Source of the DNA: Oreocharis arfaki
Taxonomy: Eukaryota; Chordata; Aves; Passeriformes; Paramythiidae
Reading direction: 5' to 3'
Length of the DNA: 64,000 nt
Assembly (NCBI GenBank): GCA_013398015.1
Contig: VZRR01013459.1
Coordinates: 59,259 to 123,258, forward strand
The position numbers were made by a program, and so were the translations under genes. Positions 36,261 through 50,700 of the stretch are shown piece by piece. Each line of letters opens with the position of its first letter. Within the stretch, counting starts at the first letter, position 1. The notes under the pieces were generated by a model that saw nothing but the letters and a program-made list of their open reading frames with translations, did not search any database and was not told where the DNA came from.

Positions 36261-39200
36261 CTCAAAACTAAACACAGATTTCCCTATAGGATATCTTACT
36301 TACTTAGTTGGGTGTTATTTTCTGTATCTGTCACTGTATAGAAGGAAAGATTCACAGGGTCTGGAAAGAGATTGATTTGGCACTTGACTGATGCAAGAAG
36401 ACTCAAGTTCTGATCCCCTCTTCAGGGATTTCATAATGTTTATTTTGTGATAAACAACTGTTGAATAAAATGCACAAACGTTTTATGGAAAAGAAATAAA
36501 AGCCACAGGCAGTGTCTGTTCTAGGAAGATGATCCTGGACCTGCTTGCCGGCGCAAAGGCCAAATGGCACAAAAATGTCCCATATTCAGGGTACTAAACA
36601 TTTTTACCCTCCAAAACTGCCATGTGGGAGTTGTTCCTGGCATGCATTAACTCCCAGACAATGTCCAGGATCTGTTTGGAGAAGGATAAATTGGCCAGTG
36701 CCAAAACCAGCCCAAAGCATTCTCTGACTGTACAACAGTGTGGGTACAGCAGCCGTGGTGCCCGGGAACGTGTCCTATCGATGGTACAGGTTAGTTTACT
36801 GGCACAGGCAGAAGTGAAACCTTCTCCCTCACAGGTGGGTTTCACTGGGACAAGAATGCTATGATCTGTGTTTTTCCTTTATTTTCATTACACCAAGAGA
36901 AAATGGCTTCCCCTCCACGCACCCACCATGACAGTCTCCAGCCAAATGTACTGTCTTGAATGAGCCCTGTATATCTGAAACCTACTGAGATGAGGAAACT
37001 GCTCTTCCGCTGGAGCCACCATGTCCTCTTCTGGCTGGTTTTTCTTTCAGTTTTTTTTTCATACAGATCAATCTTGTCTTGATAATGATACAATGAAAAC
37101 CCATCTCTCTATTCTCACCTGCACTTCCTCAGCCCAATCGGGTTTTATCTGGTGATGCTGTGGTCTCACTTTCCTCTGCATCTCACTCTGAGTCCCTCTG
37201 GGAGATACATGCTGTCCTTTCCTTCATGCCTGATTTGGTCCTCTTGTGAGTGACTCTGTGAGTTGTTTCTGGGAATTGATCCAGACAAAACGTAAAGTTT
37301 TGGTTTAAGATTTAGGTTTTCAGTCAGATAACTCCCCAGAACTGGCTTGCTGCTAGTGTTCATGTGATCTGAAGAAGTAGGAATAAATGCTTGTAGGCAG
37401 CTCTTAATTTTAAAGACATTAGCTCAAACGGAACTTTTGGAGTAAGTAGGCAGGAAGAACAACATCAAAGCAGGACTTCATGGGAGAAAGGCACTCAGTG
37501 TCTCTTAAGACTGCTGAGGAATGCACTGAAGCAAAAGCTGAAGCACTTTAGGACTTTATATCAAAACCTCTCCTGTCTGCAGCCTTTAAACATACTGGGG
37601 GTTACTGATGGATTTCAGTAAGATACTTCAGGAAACAGGCTTACAACTGTTGCCTGCCACCAACTTCAGGTGTCTGCCTTTTGTGAATTTGGGCTGAAAT
37701 TCCTAAGGAAGCCCAGTTCCCAAAATTCTGAATCCCTGAATTTTTCTGCCGCTTCCTTCAAGAAAGTGACATCTTCCCAGACAAGCTGTTGCAAATTGTG
37801 TAGGATGTTTTATAGTAATTTATTTAAGAATTGCTCTTCAGTATAAATAAAACATTCAGTATTTTAGTTGGCATGAGGTCCCAATTTCTTTTTCTTTTCT
37901 TTTTTTTTCCTCAGAAGTACTTTATGTTGTACAGTTGGATTTAAGCTCTGTGTTCAGTCATTAGGAAAAAAGGACAAGGTCTTTTTCATTATTTACTTAG
38001 CTGAGTATGGAAGCAGCATTTTTTTCGATGTGAGAAGCTACAAGACAAATGAAGTATGTAATATTTCAAATTTAAGAAATTGTAGCCTATGTTTGGGGTG
38101 TTTTGGGCTTACTAGCCCCCTTGTTTATCCCTGTCGAGTGTTCAGGTCTAGTAATCCAGACATGTACTAAATCTTTTTGCCTACAGAGTCTGAGAGACTT
38201 CTGTTTATTGACCGAAATGGAATGAAAAATACCCCAATTTTTTTGATCCTTATCAAAATAAGCTGTATCCATGTTAATTCACAATATTATTCCATAAACA
38301 TTTTTTTAAAGCAGTAAGAAAGGGAACACACACACACAAGTATTCAGCACAAAAATACTGTGGGTACACTTTTCTGTAAATATTAATCCCCTAATCATGA
38401 AATTCTCCTTTATGTGAATCCAAAAGGACTATGTCTGGGCAGATACTACCATTTTCTTTTCCATGAATAGTTGAGTTTTTTCAACAAGTTCATTCTGGCT
38501 GTATTAATGGCTGTTCTGTATTTTCTTTGTGTCAAAACTCAGACAAATGTTCTTATTGTCCAGAAAGTTGGCAGAAACACAGAATATTGGAGAAAAAAAT
38601 TCTGTGTGACCTATAATTCCAATCAAAACGAGTACTGCCACTCAACAGGGCCAATCCAAAGCCTATCTTAAGTCAGTGGGAGATTTTCCATCAACTTCAA
38701 TAGGATTTGGATCAAGTCCATGCTGTATACTGGCAACAAACAGCTCATTCAGTAACTACAGACCACTGCTTGTTTGCTGAAATTTTGGAATGAATAATTT
38801 TGAATAATGAAGAAAAAATCCTCAAAATTGTAAGCAGCTCATGGGCAATTTGTACACTCTGAAAAGGGCCGCTGTGCATTAGTAAACTTACTTTGACTCA
38901 ACAAAAGTACAGCAGTGAACTGCTTGGTGGTTGATGTCTAAATTCTGTAAGCATCTGTCAGGTGATAGGAAACATTGAGTTTTAGGTTTTGGTTTACTTA
39001 TTATTCAGTGGTGCCTTATATATTTTTACACATATATTTCAAATGAAGCTTCAGAACAAGCTTGAAAAATAATTGGTGTCCTCTGCAACTGGCAACTATC
39101 TAGTGTTAGTCTTCCCCAGCACCAGCAGTGCCAGCACAGCTCATTGAAACATTTCTGGCCGTATGCATCTTTGTTCTGCTTCTGTTTAGTTAAACTATTC

Positions 39201-39276
39201 CCACCCTGTTCAATCTTATAAGCATATAGTTTAGCCATTGCAAAATTCCAGCAGGCAGGCTGAAGCTAGTAGAGTG
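36261..39276. other. Unannotated non-coding stretch
   Basis: Contains candidate AATAAA signals near 36464 and 36494, a pyrimidine run near 37889-37914 and a short CA run (38326-38338). No gene or transposon is recognised. Confidence 0.5.
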
Positions 39277-39845
39277 TCATAGATCCTAGCACGTATAAAG
39301 AATGGAAGAAACCTCTTAGGTCTTCTGACCAAACCCTCGGCTCAAAACAGGGTCAGCTTATTCCTGTTTGTTGACAGTATTGTCTAATTTCATCCCAAAT
39401 ATCTCTAAAACTCGAGATTCCACAATCTGCCCAGGCATCTTGGGAACCCTGTTCTAATTATGGGGTTTCTCATGGTTTAAATTTCCTTTCTCCGATACTG
39501 AATCACGATTTTCATTGCTGCATCTTCTACTTGAGGCCTTTTGTCCCGTCTGTATGTAAGAGAGTCTGGCTCTGTTTTTTTCTCTACACCTTCCCCTCAT
39601 GTCACTGAAGACCTGCAAGACCTTAGACTTCTCTCTTTAAGACTCTCCCTATATGTTGTATTCTGCAGGTGCCTAACTATCTGATGGCCTTCCACTGTAT
39701 CAGGAGCTTGTAACTGGATGCTATATTCCAAAATCAGTCTCTCAAGTGCTGAACAGAGGAGAAAAATAATCTGCTGGCAGTGCTTATGCTGTTCTTGAAA
39801 CTCATGAGGTTCCTGTCAGGCTGTCAAGATCCCTCATATCTCTCC
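39277..39845 (-). mobile_element. CR1 LINE fragment, antisense, internally deleted
   Basis: The plus strand follows reverse-complement CR1: a degraded TCATAGATCCTAG tail, AGGTCTTCTGACCAAACCCT, CAAAACAGGGTCAGC, AATATCTCTAAAACTCGAGA, TTCCACAATCTGCCCAGGCA, then a CCTTTTGTCCCGTCTGTATG block, AGAGTCTGGCTCTG and a CAAGTGCTGAACAGAGGAGA block. It ends with CTCATGAGGTTCCTGTCAGG and CTGTCAAGATCCCTCATATC from the reverse-transcriptase 3' coding part. The last two blocks come too soon after the preceding ones, so some internal sequence has been lost. Moderately to strongly diverged. Confidence 0.88.
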
Positions 39846-42800
39846 ACCTAAAATAAGGCATCAAAATGCAGCCAAGTAAAGCAAATGGCATATTTCCTGC
39901 TGATGGAGACCATATGGGATCCATTTATTGCTGGTTACACTGTTAGACTCTGCCAGAAAATGATACCTGCTTTCTGTCTAGCTTTTTGGTTTTGATTGCC
40001 AGGTCACCAGGTCTTTACCAGTAAAAATTAGGCAATAATATGGCAATGAAGTCCTATAATGTCTAAAGCAGCTTAGCAGATCCTGATGTGTCCACTGATA
40101 CAATGTGCCAAGAGTAATTGTATCTCCAAATAACCTGCTTGTTACCTTTAAGACCAGCTCAGAAATCTTTGACTGATTCTGGCCTCTTAGGTATTTTTTG
40201 TCCATATCCCATTTAAAGATTATCTAGCTTATTATTTGCCAAGCCCCAGTCATTATAGCAACTAGAACTTATCAACTTTGTTCATGTACACATGCAAGAC
40301 CTACTGCAGTTTCAGCTTTCTTAAGTGTGGGAACTACATTAGCACAGAGAAGATTTAGAACCCTGCATAGCCTTGCCTTCTTAATACTCTTTCCTGGGCT
40401 GATCTCTCTTTAGGACACAGAGAAATGTATATATCGAGTAAAACAATAAATTCAAATGGTTCCCTTAAACAAGGAGGTGGATGGAGGAGGGGACATCCAT
40501 TAAGGATTTTGCAAATCACCAGATTTGCAGATGTGATGACCACACCTTCATTTCAGGTGGATTTTGCAAGCTGACTGAATTTTGTGTGGTTACTTTTGCT
40601 GTCACTGAATTAGAAGAGAACTTACGAAATTCTTTAAATAGCCTAGACATTCCATGAACTGCTTACAATGCAAAGCTTTGTCAGTCAAAGTGAAAGTAAA
40701 ATTTCTTGACAACAAAACCAAAAGGTAACGTTTTCTTCTGAGCTGGCTATTTCTCCACAATATCCGAAGTGCTGTGTTTTGAAAGGTTTCAGCCTCCCAT
40801 AAATCTGGACTTTTGCCTAATGCATGTATTATATAGAAAGTAAGATGATAGAGGTTCTCTTGTGCAGAAAAGTGTCATTTGAGGTACTCTTGAGATGAAA
40901 ATTCTGGATTCACATCCATATCAACATTGTTTACTTCAGAACTGTTAAAAATATAATAAATTTGCTTGTTTTAAGACAACTGTTGTCTAGTGATAACTGT
41001 TATTTTGCTCACACTCATGAAAACTAATGAAACTAGGGGCATATGATTCACATGAGAAAGACACTGTGTATATTTCTAAATACTGTCTCAACTTACTTGC
41101 TTTCTACCTATTTTTTTGACTACTGGCTTTCTTAAAAATCTAGTGCCTCTTCATTCAAAACCAGTGAAGATGAAACAATGTGATTTCGGAAGGTAGATTT
41201 CTTTTCTGTTTCCTCTGAAAGTAAAAGTATTTTACTTTTAAAGCCATGTGCTGGATGGTATTTTCATGTTCTTTTCTGAGGAATGCCACTGTCACAATTT
41301 ATGTATTCAGTATTTCCTCATTGTCCAGACTATTACGTCCTATTTGTCTCATACTGATTTTCTTAAAAGCTCTTCACTTGTGTTAACCCGGCTCTAAAGA
41401 CACTTTTGTATATAAGTATCATCATTGCTATTTTCAGCAGGATCTATGTTATGAATTTTGATGAGATATCCATACATATTTTGGTCAATTGCATGCATCT
41501 GATTTGAAATGTAGTAGATTGTCTGTGGTTTAAGTGTTTTAGAGAGAAACATTGTTCTATCTTTAGGCGTGTGCATACTATGTGTAGTGTTTCTCCTTAC
41601 ACAAAAATATTTGTCCAAAACCTGGTTATTTTTCCTGTAAGTCTCTACTAAGTTCCCTTGATCTCCTCTGTACCATCCAACTAAATAGTGCACAAGAATT
41701 GTTACTGTGGACAGATGTATTTTCTGATTTCATAATAGACCTCAAATCTATGTCTCATACTTTCCCTGGTGTTGGCCTAGGGAATCATGACTAAAGAGAC
41801 AGGAGCACACTTAGGACCGTCAGTGACAGCTGTCTCATTGGCTGGTTCATCTGTGCACAATTCACTGGCTTCTGTTGGATGTGTCTCAGCATTTTTTAAG
41901 GTAAATTCTGAGTAAATTGTGCTGATGTCTCAAACGTACGAATAACAGCCCCCAATAAAGTGCAACAGGTCCCACTGATGTGGTTTGAAGAGCTGGTTTT
42001 AAGGTACCTACGCAGAATCCTCTCAAGACATAGTGAATTACCTTCAAAGAACAACTCACAGTACTGAAAAGGATTTGATTCCTCATCGTGATGCTATATA
42101 GAACTGGATAGCATGATGCTCTTCTGAGAAAGATCCATGATCTTGTTCAAGATGCAAGAAAACCCCACCAACATTCCCCCACATAGCTTTTGTGGGAGCC
42201 TAAATTCTAAGAGTTTGGCCATGAGAACTTTGGGGACAAAAGCATTGTGCTTGCTGACATTTTTTCTTATTTGGGTTATTTTTTCCAGATCAGTTTTATA
42301 AAAGTCAAGCCTACATCCTACCTAAATGACCACTCAGTCTGAGGTTAGCGCTTTGCCCTTGTGTCCATCTGGAAGGTATATAATATATTCCATTATATAA
42401 TAGAAAGATTACTGGTATTCTTTACTATTTTGTATATGGTTTTATATCTTCAGGTGTTAAGAATATGATTCCAGCTTCACTGCATGATGCTTGTGATTTA
42501 GCTCTCCACCTTGGTATCTGTCGTCATATAATTGGGGATTATGTGGGAATAAAATGGCATTTGATCCTAGATCTTCCAAATAGAAGATCTTCATGCCAAA
42601 TCTCTCCTCAGTCCTTACTCCATCATTCAGAGAGCTTGCCCGCTCCATTGCCAACTTGTCTTTTAACATAATGAGATGTGATTGAAAAGAGTTGTTATTC
42701 CCTTCCTCTTCTTTTCTGCCACACTGTCAAGTACTACCAACGAAGGAGTGAATGTCATGAGATGCTGACCACCTAAGTTAAATTCAGACCTTTTAACAAT

Positions 42801-45800
42801 AATAAGTCTATTACATGCAATATTAGATCACTTCCTGTTACTCTAGGCAACAGCCTTTCCAGAAAAAAAACATTTATATTTCCAGCATCAAGAACTGCTC
42901 ACAACATTTTCATTTAGTCTCACGGTATTGCAAATACAGCACTAGACTGACAGATGAGCCTACGAAATAGCAACTGGCCACCTACCTTAACTCATAAACC
43001 AGCAAACTATGGGCATTAAAAATGCCACCACCTTGCTCTCCTGGCTTGAGCTGTGAAAATTGTAGTTCTGTGGGAGCCAGAACAGTCATGTTGCATGATG
43101 TCATTTTGTAGTAAAGGGGACTGTAGTAAGATAGTTCTTCCAGTTCTCTTTACAGCCATTCTAGTAAAGAATTTGTGTGTAAAATTAGTGCTCCATTATT
43201 AATAGAGTAGTATAGGCTGGGACCATATGGGAATGTGGTGCATTAGGAACGTAGACACGCCAAAGCTGTGTCTACATTCAGTTTGCTTAAAGAAGAAACA
43301 ACAAAAGTCTTAGGACATATGAGGCCAGCTGAAAAGGGGATTGAATCAATTCGTTTACATTATAGTTATGTTTCATCCAGAATAAAGGTCTGCTTTTACC
43401 AAGGCATGGGACTTGCTTCAGTTAAAGCACCAAGAACAAATGCACTTTGTTCAGAGTAGCTGTTGTGCTGTTTTATCTCCTTTGCACTTTTCCTTGTTAT
43501 GGCATCTGCCCTTTAGATATCTCTCCACAGTATATACTTCAGCCTCCTACAGCAGTGACTGTGAGAGATTTTGTCTGAGGTAATTTAGACATCTTTTGGA
43601 GATTCTGGGAAATTCTGAAATATATTAGTATCCATATATATTGTTTTAAGTGGTCAAGAATTTGTACAATTTTCCTTCCTGGAAAAAAAAAAATCATATT
43701 CTTGTTGTCTAAAGCGAATGCCTGCCTGGAGATGCTACTCGCACTTCTTTCATTGTTACATGGTCTTTGCTGGAACTGCTGAAAACCACTCTTCCCAAGA
43801 TTTGGGAAGGTACAGAGTGAGAAAAATCACTGGCAAAATTAATCATGGCCAAATTAGCACTTGTGAAGATTGAAATTGAATAAATGTAATGTTAACTCAA
43901 AGAATGTTTGCTTTGTTGTACCACTAATGTCCTGTGTTCTGCCTGAGACTAGGGAACTACAGAGTAGTAAGAATTCTGATATGTTTTTCTTTTTAAATTA
44001 TGTGTACAGGCAAAACCCTGGTAGATTGCATCATTCTCTTATTCTTTTTCTCAGATATGTGCTTTTTAATACAGAAGAACTTCACATCTCATGTTAGCTA
44101 GTCATGGGCAGTTTTTAACTCAGAGCTCATGGCAGTCCATGAAATGAGTAAGATCTGTCCATGGTCCTCACGGGATGCTGTGTAACAACCAACGTGCTCT
44201 TGCAAAGAAGTCCCCGATTTTAACTTCGATGAGCTTCCATACTCACCATAGCTCTATGGTTGACCAAGAGCTCTTACTGAAAGAAAGAAAAGAATTCTTA
44301 TTTCTGGGACAGATGTCAGAATGTAAGACGTAAATATACAAAACTTAGGAGAATAAGAAGAGAAAACTATATTTGTTTCATTGACAACCAAAACCAAACA
44401 AAGATTTGTTGAAAAAGAATATTTGAATTACAAGATGGTAAATATGTGGAAAATATATATTCTAAGCAGTAGTAGATTATGAATCCATCCAAACTCAAGT
44501 AATTCTACCTTCCTATCTAAAAGACATGAACAGAACAGCAGTAGTAAGTTAGTTTAGCTGCTGAGTAGAATATTTGACGATGATATCTCAGCCTCCAGAT
44601 TTTTGGTTTACTCTTAAATGAAAGCATCCTTAGGGGGGGAATTTTAATGCTCATTATTCATTTTAATGAATAGCAGTATGTTCAACACTCAGCTCCACTG
44701 GTATCATGAATCTTCTTTTGTTTCATTTTAAAATTAAGATGGAAGATTAAGATTTTTATATTTTAAGACTACGACTACACTATTGATTATGTACCCTACC
44801 TTTGAACTCTGACCGAGGTTATCTAGCTGAAAAATGAGGAGACACAACAAAGTCATAAAAAATAATAAAGCCTTAAAAGGAGGATTCTGAAAATTTGAAA
44901 AAAAATACTATTAATATCGCAGGATAAAAGAAATATAGACAACTGCTTTTTATATAGTTAAATAGCTACAACACAAGATTTTTTTAATGTAGGGTTTTTG
45001 AAAGAGACCTGAAACCTTATATATTAGGGTATAACTAAGCCTCCAGTTGGAAGCTTTAAGAAAAAAAATCTTATATGTAAGTTGCTTCATAACTTGCAGA
45101 AATTGAGTAGATATACCTGTAGACCTACACTTACCTTCCCAGGCCTGTTCATGCAGTCTAACCATCATCAGTGGTAAGCTCTTTTCTTATTTTTTCTGCA
45201 GGAAAAGCTCATATTATAGGATTATCATCATTATGTGGTTCTTACATATTTGAAAGTGGATATTTATAATTCTTTCTTCTAGCGGAAAGATACATAATTT
45301 TTAGGCTTTTTTTCTTGTAGCTGTCTTCAGTTGATTTTATCTTCAATGACATCAGTGTGGATGTTTCTTGAGAAAAATATTTTGCACTTCTGTTTTGTAC
45401 TTTGGATATATGAAGAATAGATAGGAAATATAAGTACATATAAGACATACGAGGATGTGTATTGTAGAATGTTCCAGTGCTGCCATATATCTTTCCCCTA
45501 CCTAATCCCGTGTTGCTTTCTGTCCTTGTTTCTAAAAAATCTTTCTAAAGTTGAGGTGAATTTCATGTGTACAACTGTCAGTAATCTGAATTGCTCTCTT
45601 CCTTGGGCTCCTGTCTGTGCTTCTCCACAAAGTTATGAACTGTCATTGTTTTTCAATTAATGGTCTCCTGAAAAATTTACTCAAAAAGTACCACTTTGAG
45701 CTACCTTAGACTTTGGCTGGGCATGCTTGGATGATGACTATCTTAACCAAAAACAACCCCAGTAAACAGGACATTTTTTTCAGACTCCCAAAGAGACAGG

Positions 45801-47672
45801 TAAGAAAAAACTCAGAAACTATGAGGAAAGGAAAAAGCAAGTTCTGCTTACAAGCGTTATTCTTTTTAGGCTTTGGTGCCACTCCACACAAGTTACCAGT
45901 TCGAGCAATGAAAATCCATCTTGTGACCATTTATGTTATTCTGAAGTGTTTTTGAAAACTGCCTCTGAAGTCTGTCATTTACTAACTCCACCAATTTGCC
46001 TTTTATGGTACAGCTGCTTGCTGAGTTCAAGCCTGCACCAATAAGCGAGAACAAAGCTGCAGTTTGAGTCAGTCTTCACAAGACGGAAGAAATTATATTG
46101 AGAATCTTGTTGAATTGGATTTGAACAAAAAAGTATTTATTGGCATTCCTAAGTGATCTGAAGGATTAATTAGTGAGAAAATGGTGCAGAGAATTTATAA
46201 ATGAGAGAAAGGCTTCATTTTAGCTTATAGGCTATAATACTTTTATTTCCACTTCTGAAAGACGCTTCTGTAAGGAATTAACCTTTGTATTGACATTTTC
46301 AATCCACAAATAGGTTTTAGGTTACACTTAAACGAGGCTTCCATTGCTGACTCTGGAATTTAACTAGTGAATGAGCAATTCAGCAGAAATTCGTAAACAT
46401 GAATGTTACAAGTTCCTGGTATCATATTCTTGTTAGAAAAACCTCAGTACTTGCAATTTCTCCAGAACATTTTTTCCATAATTGACCTTTAAAATCATGA
46501 CAAGGGAACAAAGGGCTGGCTGACATTTAAGGTGAAATAGGAGGATTTCCTCATATTTTATTACTAAGTTTGTTTTTCTTTTATTGCAGACCATGGGAGG
46601 AATAATTTGTGTCTGTTTTTAATCAGCTGGTATCGACATGGAAAATTACTAAGGGTGCCACTTGACTGGAAGTGGAAACTGTTTGTTTCCTTTTGAAAAA
46701 GAACCATAATAATTTATCATTTTAAGACAAGCATTTAGAGAATGATATCATAGCAGTGATCTACTTTTTTTCATAGCCTCAGAATTTCTCCATCCTTGTG
46801 TGTGCCTATAGAGGATGAAAGGAGAATTTGTGGCTCAGTTTTGTGCCTTCCAGTTGTATTTGTTCATTTTCTTTTGGGAAACGATCTGTTCTAGAGGATT
46901 CCTGGATTTGGCACACTTGTTTAAAGACTGTAATAAAAAAAATGGAAGTAAAAATTCTTGTCACAATTCTGGCAGGAAGTAGAAACTATTAGTCCTGAGT
47001 CTCAGATCACAGGTAAAACTAGTACTTTGTGTAACAGCATTAATTATATGTGCTATCAAAATCTCATTTATGGGACTCTCAGTCATAAAACCAAATCATG
47101 AGTTATTTCCTATTAATCCAGTTCTCAGTGTCTGGGCTGTCAGTGCACATAGGCAGGAAACAAATCACCTAAACAGGCTGTGTGGAATGAATTGAAGAAT
47201 AAAAGCATGTAACAATAAAAATGGTAGTCTAAACATCTCAGCAAAAGAGCAAGATTTAAGAGTACAGTTAGTTGATGGTTGCTTAGACAAAAAGCAGTAA
47301 ATTAGAGACTAGAAGTAACAGAACAGTTACAGGCTTTGTAATAATGTCATGTAACATGATTTGAGAGGCAGTAGTTTACTATTATTACCTCTAATGACCA
47401 GACGCTGTATAAAGAACAAAATCTATAAAGCACACTATAGCTATAAATTTAATGAAGCACATTTAGTCTACAAATACACACCACTAATGTAAATGGCCAT
47501 TTCATGTATAATGAAACAAGGAAAACAGAGAAGACACGAGATAGAAGAGTGAATCCAAAGCTGAAGTCTGAGAGAGTTTATTGCAGCTCTCCTTTGTGCC
47601 TATCTCACAGAAAACACACATTGCCACCTGAGCCTGGAGCTAATGTTAATCAGCACTCAGAAGCTCATTTAT
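39846..47672. other. Unannotated non-coding stretch
   Basis: Nearly 8 kb of AT-rich DNA without a recognisable gene or transposon. The longest frame is a 99-codon antisense one at 41394-41693 with no known features. Small palindromes such as ATTCATT/AATGAAT near 44657-44672 occur but nothing larger. Confidence 0.5.
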
Positions 47673-47717
47673 CCCTAGAGGTCTTTTCCAACACAAATGG
47701 TTCTATGATTCTATGAG
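47673..47717 (+). mobile_element. CR1 LINE terminal tail (about 45 bp)
   Basis: CCCTAGAGGTCTTTTCCAAC followed by ACAAATGGTTCTATGATTCTATGAG is the extreme 3' end of CR1, including the direct-repeat tail. Extreme 5' truncation is normal for CR1. No duplicated target site is seen, again as usual for this family. Confidence 0.9.
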
Positions 47718-47766
47718 TCTTTCTTTCTGGAGCTTCCCAGTTAGTTACCAGATTTCATTCCTGAAA

Positions 47767-47793
47767 GTGTGTGCATGCATGCATGTGTGTGTG
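47767..47793. repeat. Alternating purine-pyrimidine tract (TG/TGCA)
   Basis: Twenty-seven bases alternate strictly between purine and pyrimidine: GTGTGTGCATGCATGCATG, then TGTGTGTG. The centre is a self-complementary GCATGCATGC array. Such sequence is prone to left-handed Z-DNA and cruciform formation. Confidence 0.85.
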
Positions 47794-50700
47794 GTAAGGT
47801 TTCGTTTTCTTTTGGTCCTCAGAGGATTTTAGGTGTTGCAGGTCCTAGTTGCAGATTCTTCATGCTTTACCTCAACCTGTGCCAGCTAATATTGTTTTTC
47901 TCTAGCAGTTTCTGCTTTGTGATACCCAGAAATGCCTACAGCTTTGACAGCAGTTTTGACACTGCTTCCAAAAGTCAGGATTTTCTCTTCCCAAAGAATT
48001 TAGTATCTCCCTGGATCTGTGGCCAGGAAAATGGGTCATATTACACCCTCCAGTTGCTTTCAGTTCAGAGGCTCACTTGATGGCTCATAGGACATCTCAG
48101 TTTCTTTTCTTTTTACTGAATAGATGAAGCTCCCTGCATTGGTTTATGTGATAAAGGTGATGCTCTTTACTGATGACTGAAATGCTCCTGTGTGTCAGCT
48201 GAGGTGGCTCAAAGGATGGAGCCACATGCTGAGGAGCATTTGGGGAATGAGGGCTGGTAGGAAGCCCTGTGGATGTAGAGCAGTGCTGTACTCCCAGTTC
48301 TGCTCTGGGACCTGGCCATGTCAGGTGTGTACGCTCAGTGGGTTTGTGCCTGGGAGACGAAAAGAGGCTGCAGCCTATTCCAGGAAACAACCAGGTGTTG
48401 TTCACAGCTGAGAAAGAGGTCTGGAAGGACTATGTAAAATGATGGGGAGAAAGAGATCTGCTGCCCTGGAGAAAAGCTTGCTCTTCAAGAAAAGCTTATA
48501 GGAAGTCACAACTCAGCAAACATGAGCAGAAAGTTTCCTCAGAGAAGCTACAGACTCAGGAGCACCTTGCAAGGTCCTACCTGACAAACTGATGGACTTA
48601 CCAGCACTGATTTTCTGGGCCACGCTTGGTATGTCTTAGTCAGTGTTTCAAGACATGCATCCTTTAGGTACATTAAGTCATGGTGATGTCTGACTTAAAC
48701 AGGCTGATGATCTCACTTGGTGACCACAGCTCAAACAGCAGGACAGCTGCCCAAGCTAGGCTTCCTTGGCCTTAAATGGAATCATATGAAATAAGGGAAT
48801 AGTTGATGTGAAATACAGCTATGTGCCTTGCTCTCTGCATTTAAGACATTAGATAAACAGATGGTTTAAATACAGATGATGTAGTAATTCTGGATATATT
48901 TACCAGTGTGCTTTATTAAGAGAGAGTCCATGTTTATACTGTGTGCATGTGATCCCCAGAGTGGAAAAGTTGTATCCTCTTTACAAAAATTGTGGGATAA
49001 AAATCATATGAAAATTATCAGAGACATCCTCCTGTCTAAAACCTCTTCCTCCTCTGTGCACACGAGTTTCAAGGTGCTGGTGCTGTTCAATTGCACAAAC
49101 GCTTCTGTTTGTTCTAGAGCCTGTGACAACACAGGATCTAGTTTTTTTTTACTTCTGAATAAAGAAAACTCCAGCTTTCTTTCAGCTCTTTTATGGCAAA
49201 TTGTTCCTTAGGTGCCAAGAAGTCCACAATATAAGCCTGAACATTTATGAGAAAATGCTGCATTATAACTATGTACATTCCTCAGTGAGAGCAAACTAGC
49301 ATAAACACCAGCAGCTTATCACAGCATTATTCTAATGTATAACTTTTTTTTCCCTATTTTATTTTATTTTATTTTACTGGCAGATAATATAGGGGGAATG
49401 AAAGACAGATGGCAACTTTTCAATTTAGTCAAGAGAAGATTTCCCATAACCATTTATTTAAATATTTTGTTTGATGCAAGGAAATTATTAATTGTTATTT
49501 AAGTAATGAGCTTTGACATTAATAGCTCCTTAAAATCTGTCTTTGATTTTCCAAGAAACTATGTTCATGCTTTAGATTAACATAAAACAATAAAATAATT
49601 ATGTGGAATCATGATTCAAACATTTCTGATCTCTTTAATTTTAACTTGATTTTAAAGTTGTCAAACTATATAACTTGTACAAAGAAATAGCCAACTTTAC
49701 AGAGCTTTACAGAAACCTGACATAGTTGGTTACCATTTAATCATTTCAATAAGGCATTTGTTCTGCTGACTTTGAAGGCAGCTTGTAATGGTAACCTGCT
49801 CCTGGAGTTGGTTTTGAATGACAGGGACTCAGTAGGTGCTTCTTTACCAGGCTGAAGGTGGTTTTTCTGCTTCCCTGCCTTCAGCAACCTTCACTGTTCT
49901 CCGTGAAGAGGCTGTGTAAAGCGGCAATAGAGGGGAGAGAGCGAGAAGAAGGGAAGGTTTTGCCTGCTCTCACTCCCTTCTGCCCTGACTTTACGATACC
50001 TTGGCACATGCAGCAGCCCTTTCCCAGATTATGACTCAAATGTATTTTCATTTAAAAATGCAGATGGGAAATTGCCTCATCAAACCCAGGGGACAACGTC
50101 AGGCATTGAGAGCAGCAAGAAGTTTATATCTCGGAGCAAGATTAGCTAGTTTTCTACGTGAGTTTCAGCTTTCCTGGACCAGGTCTTGACAAGAGTAAAT
50201 CTATAAACTTTTTAAGCAGTAGAGAGAAATCTGTAGATTTTGGATGTGAACTTCATTCCAATTTGTCACCAGTATTTAAGGGAATGGGGAGCTCTGAGTC
50301 ATCCGTTTGCAGAAAGACCGTGAGAAGAAAATGGGCAACCTTGCTGGCCTAATCCCCTCCCCCTCCCAAGGGAATTCTTACAGACTGTGACATCATGACT
50401 ATATATACTTAACCCTGCTGGAGAGCATGTTGAGAGGACTTATTGTTGCTTATTTGGTTTAGAAATATTTGCATTATACAGAAAAAAAAATCACATCTGT
50501 TGATTTTTTTTTGGTTTTTTTTGTTGTTGTTGGGGTATGTGTCTGTGTGTTAAGGTCCTCATGTGCATTTTCACTTAAGCACAGTGCTTCAAGAGCATTG
50601 TCCATCTTAAAATTCATCTTGTCATTTGTGGGTTTTTTTAAAACGAAACCACTCTGTGACAATGTGGGTGGCTGGGTATGTCATAATCCTGTCATGCACT

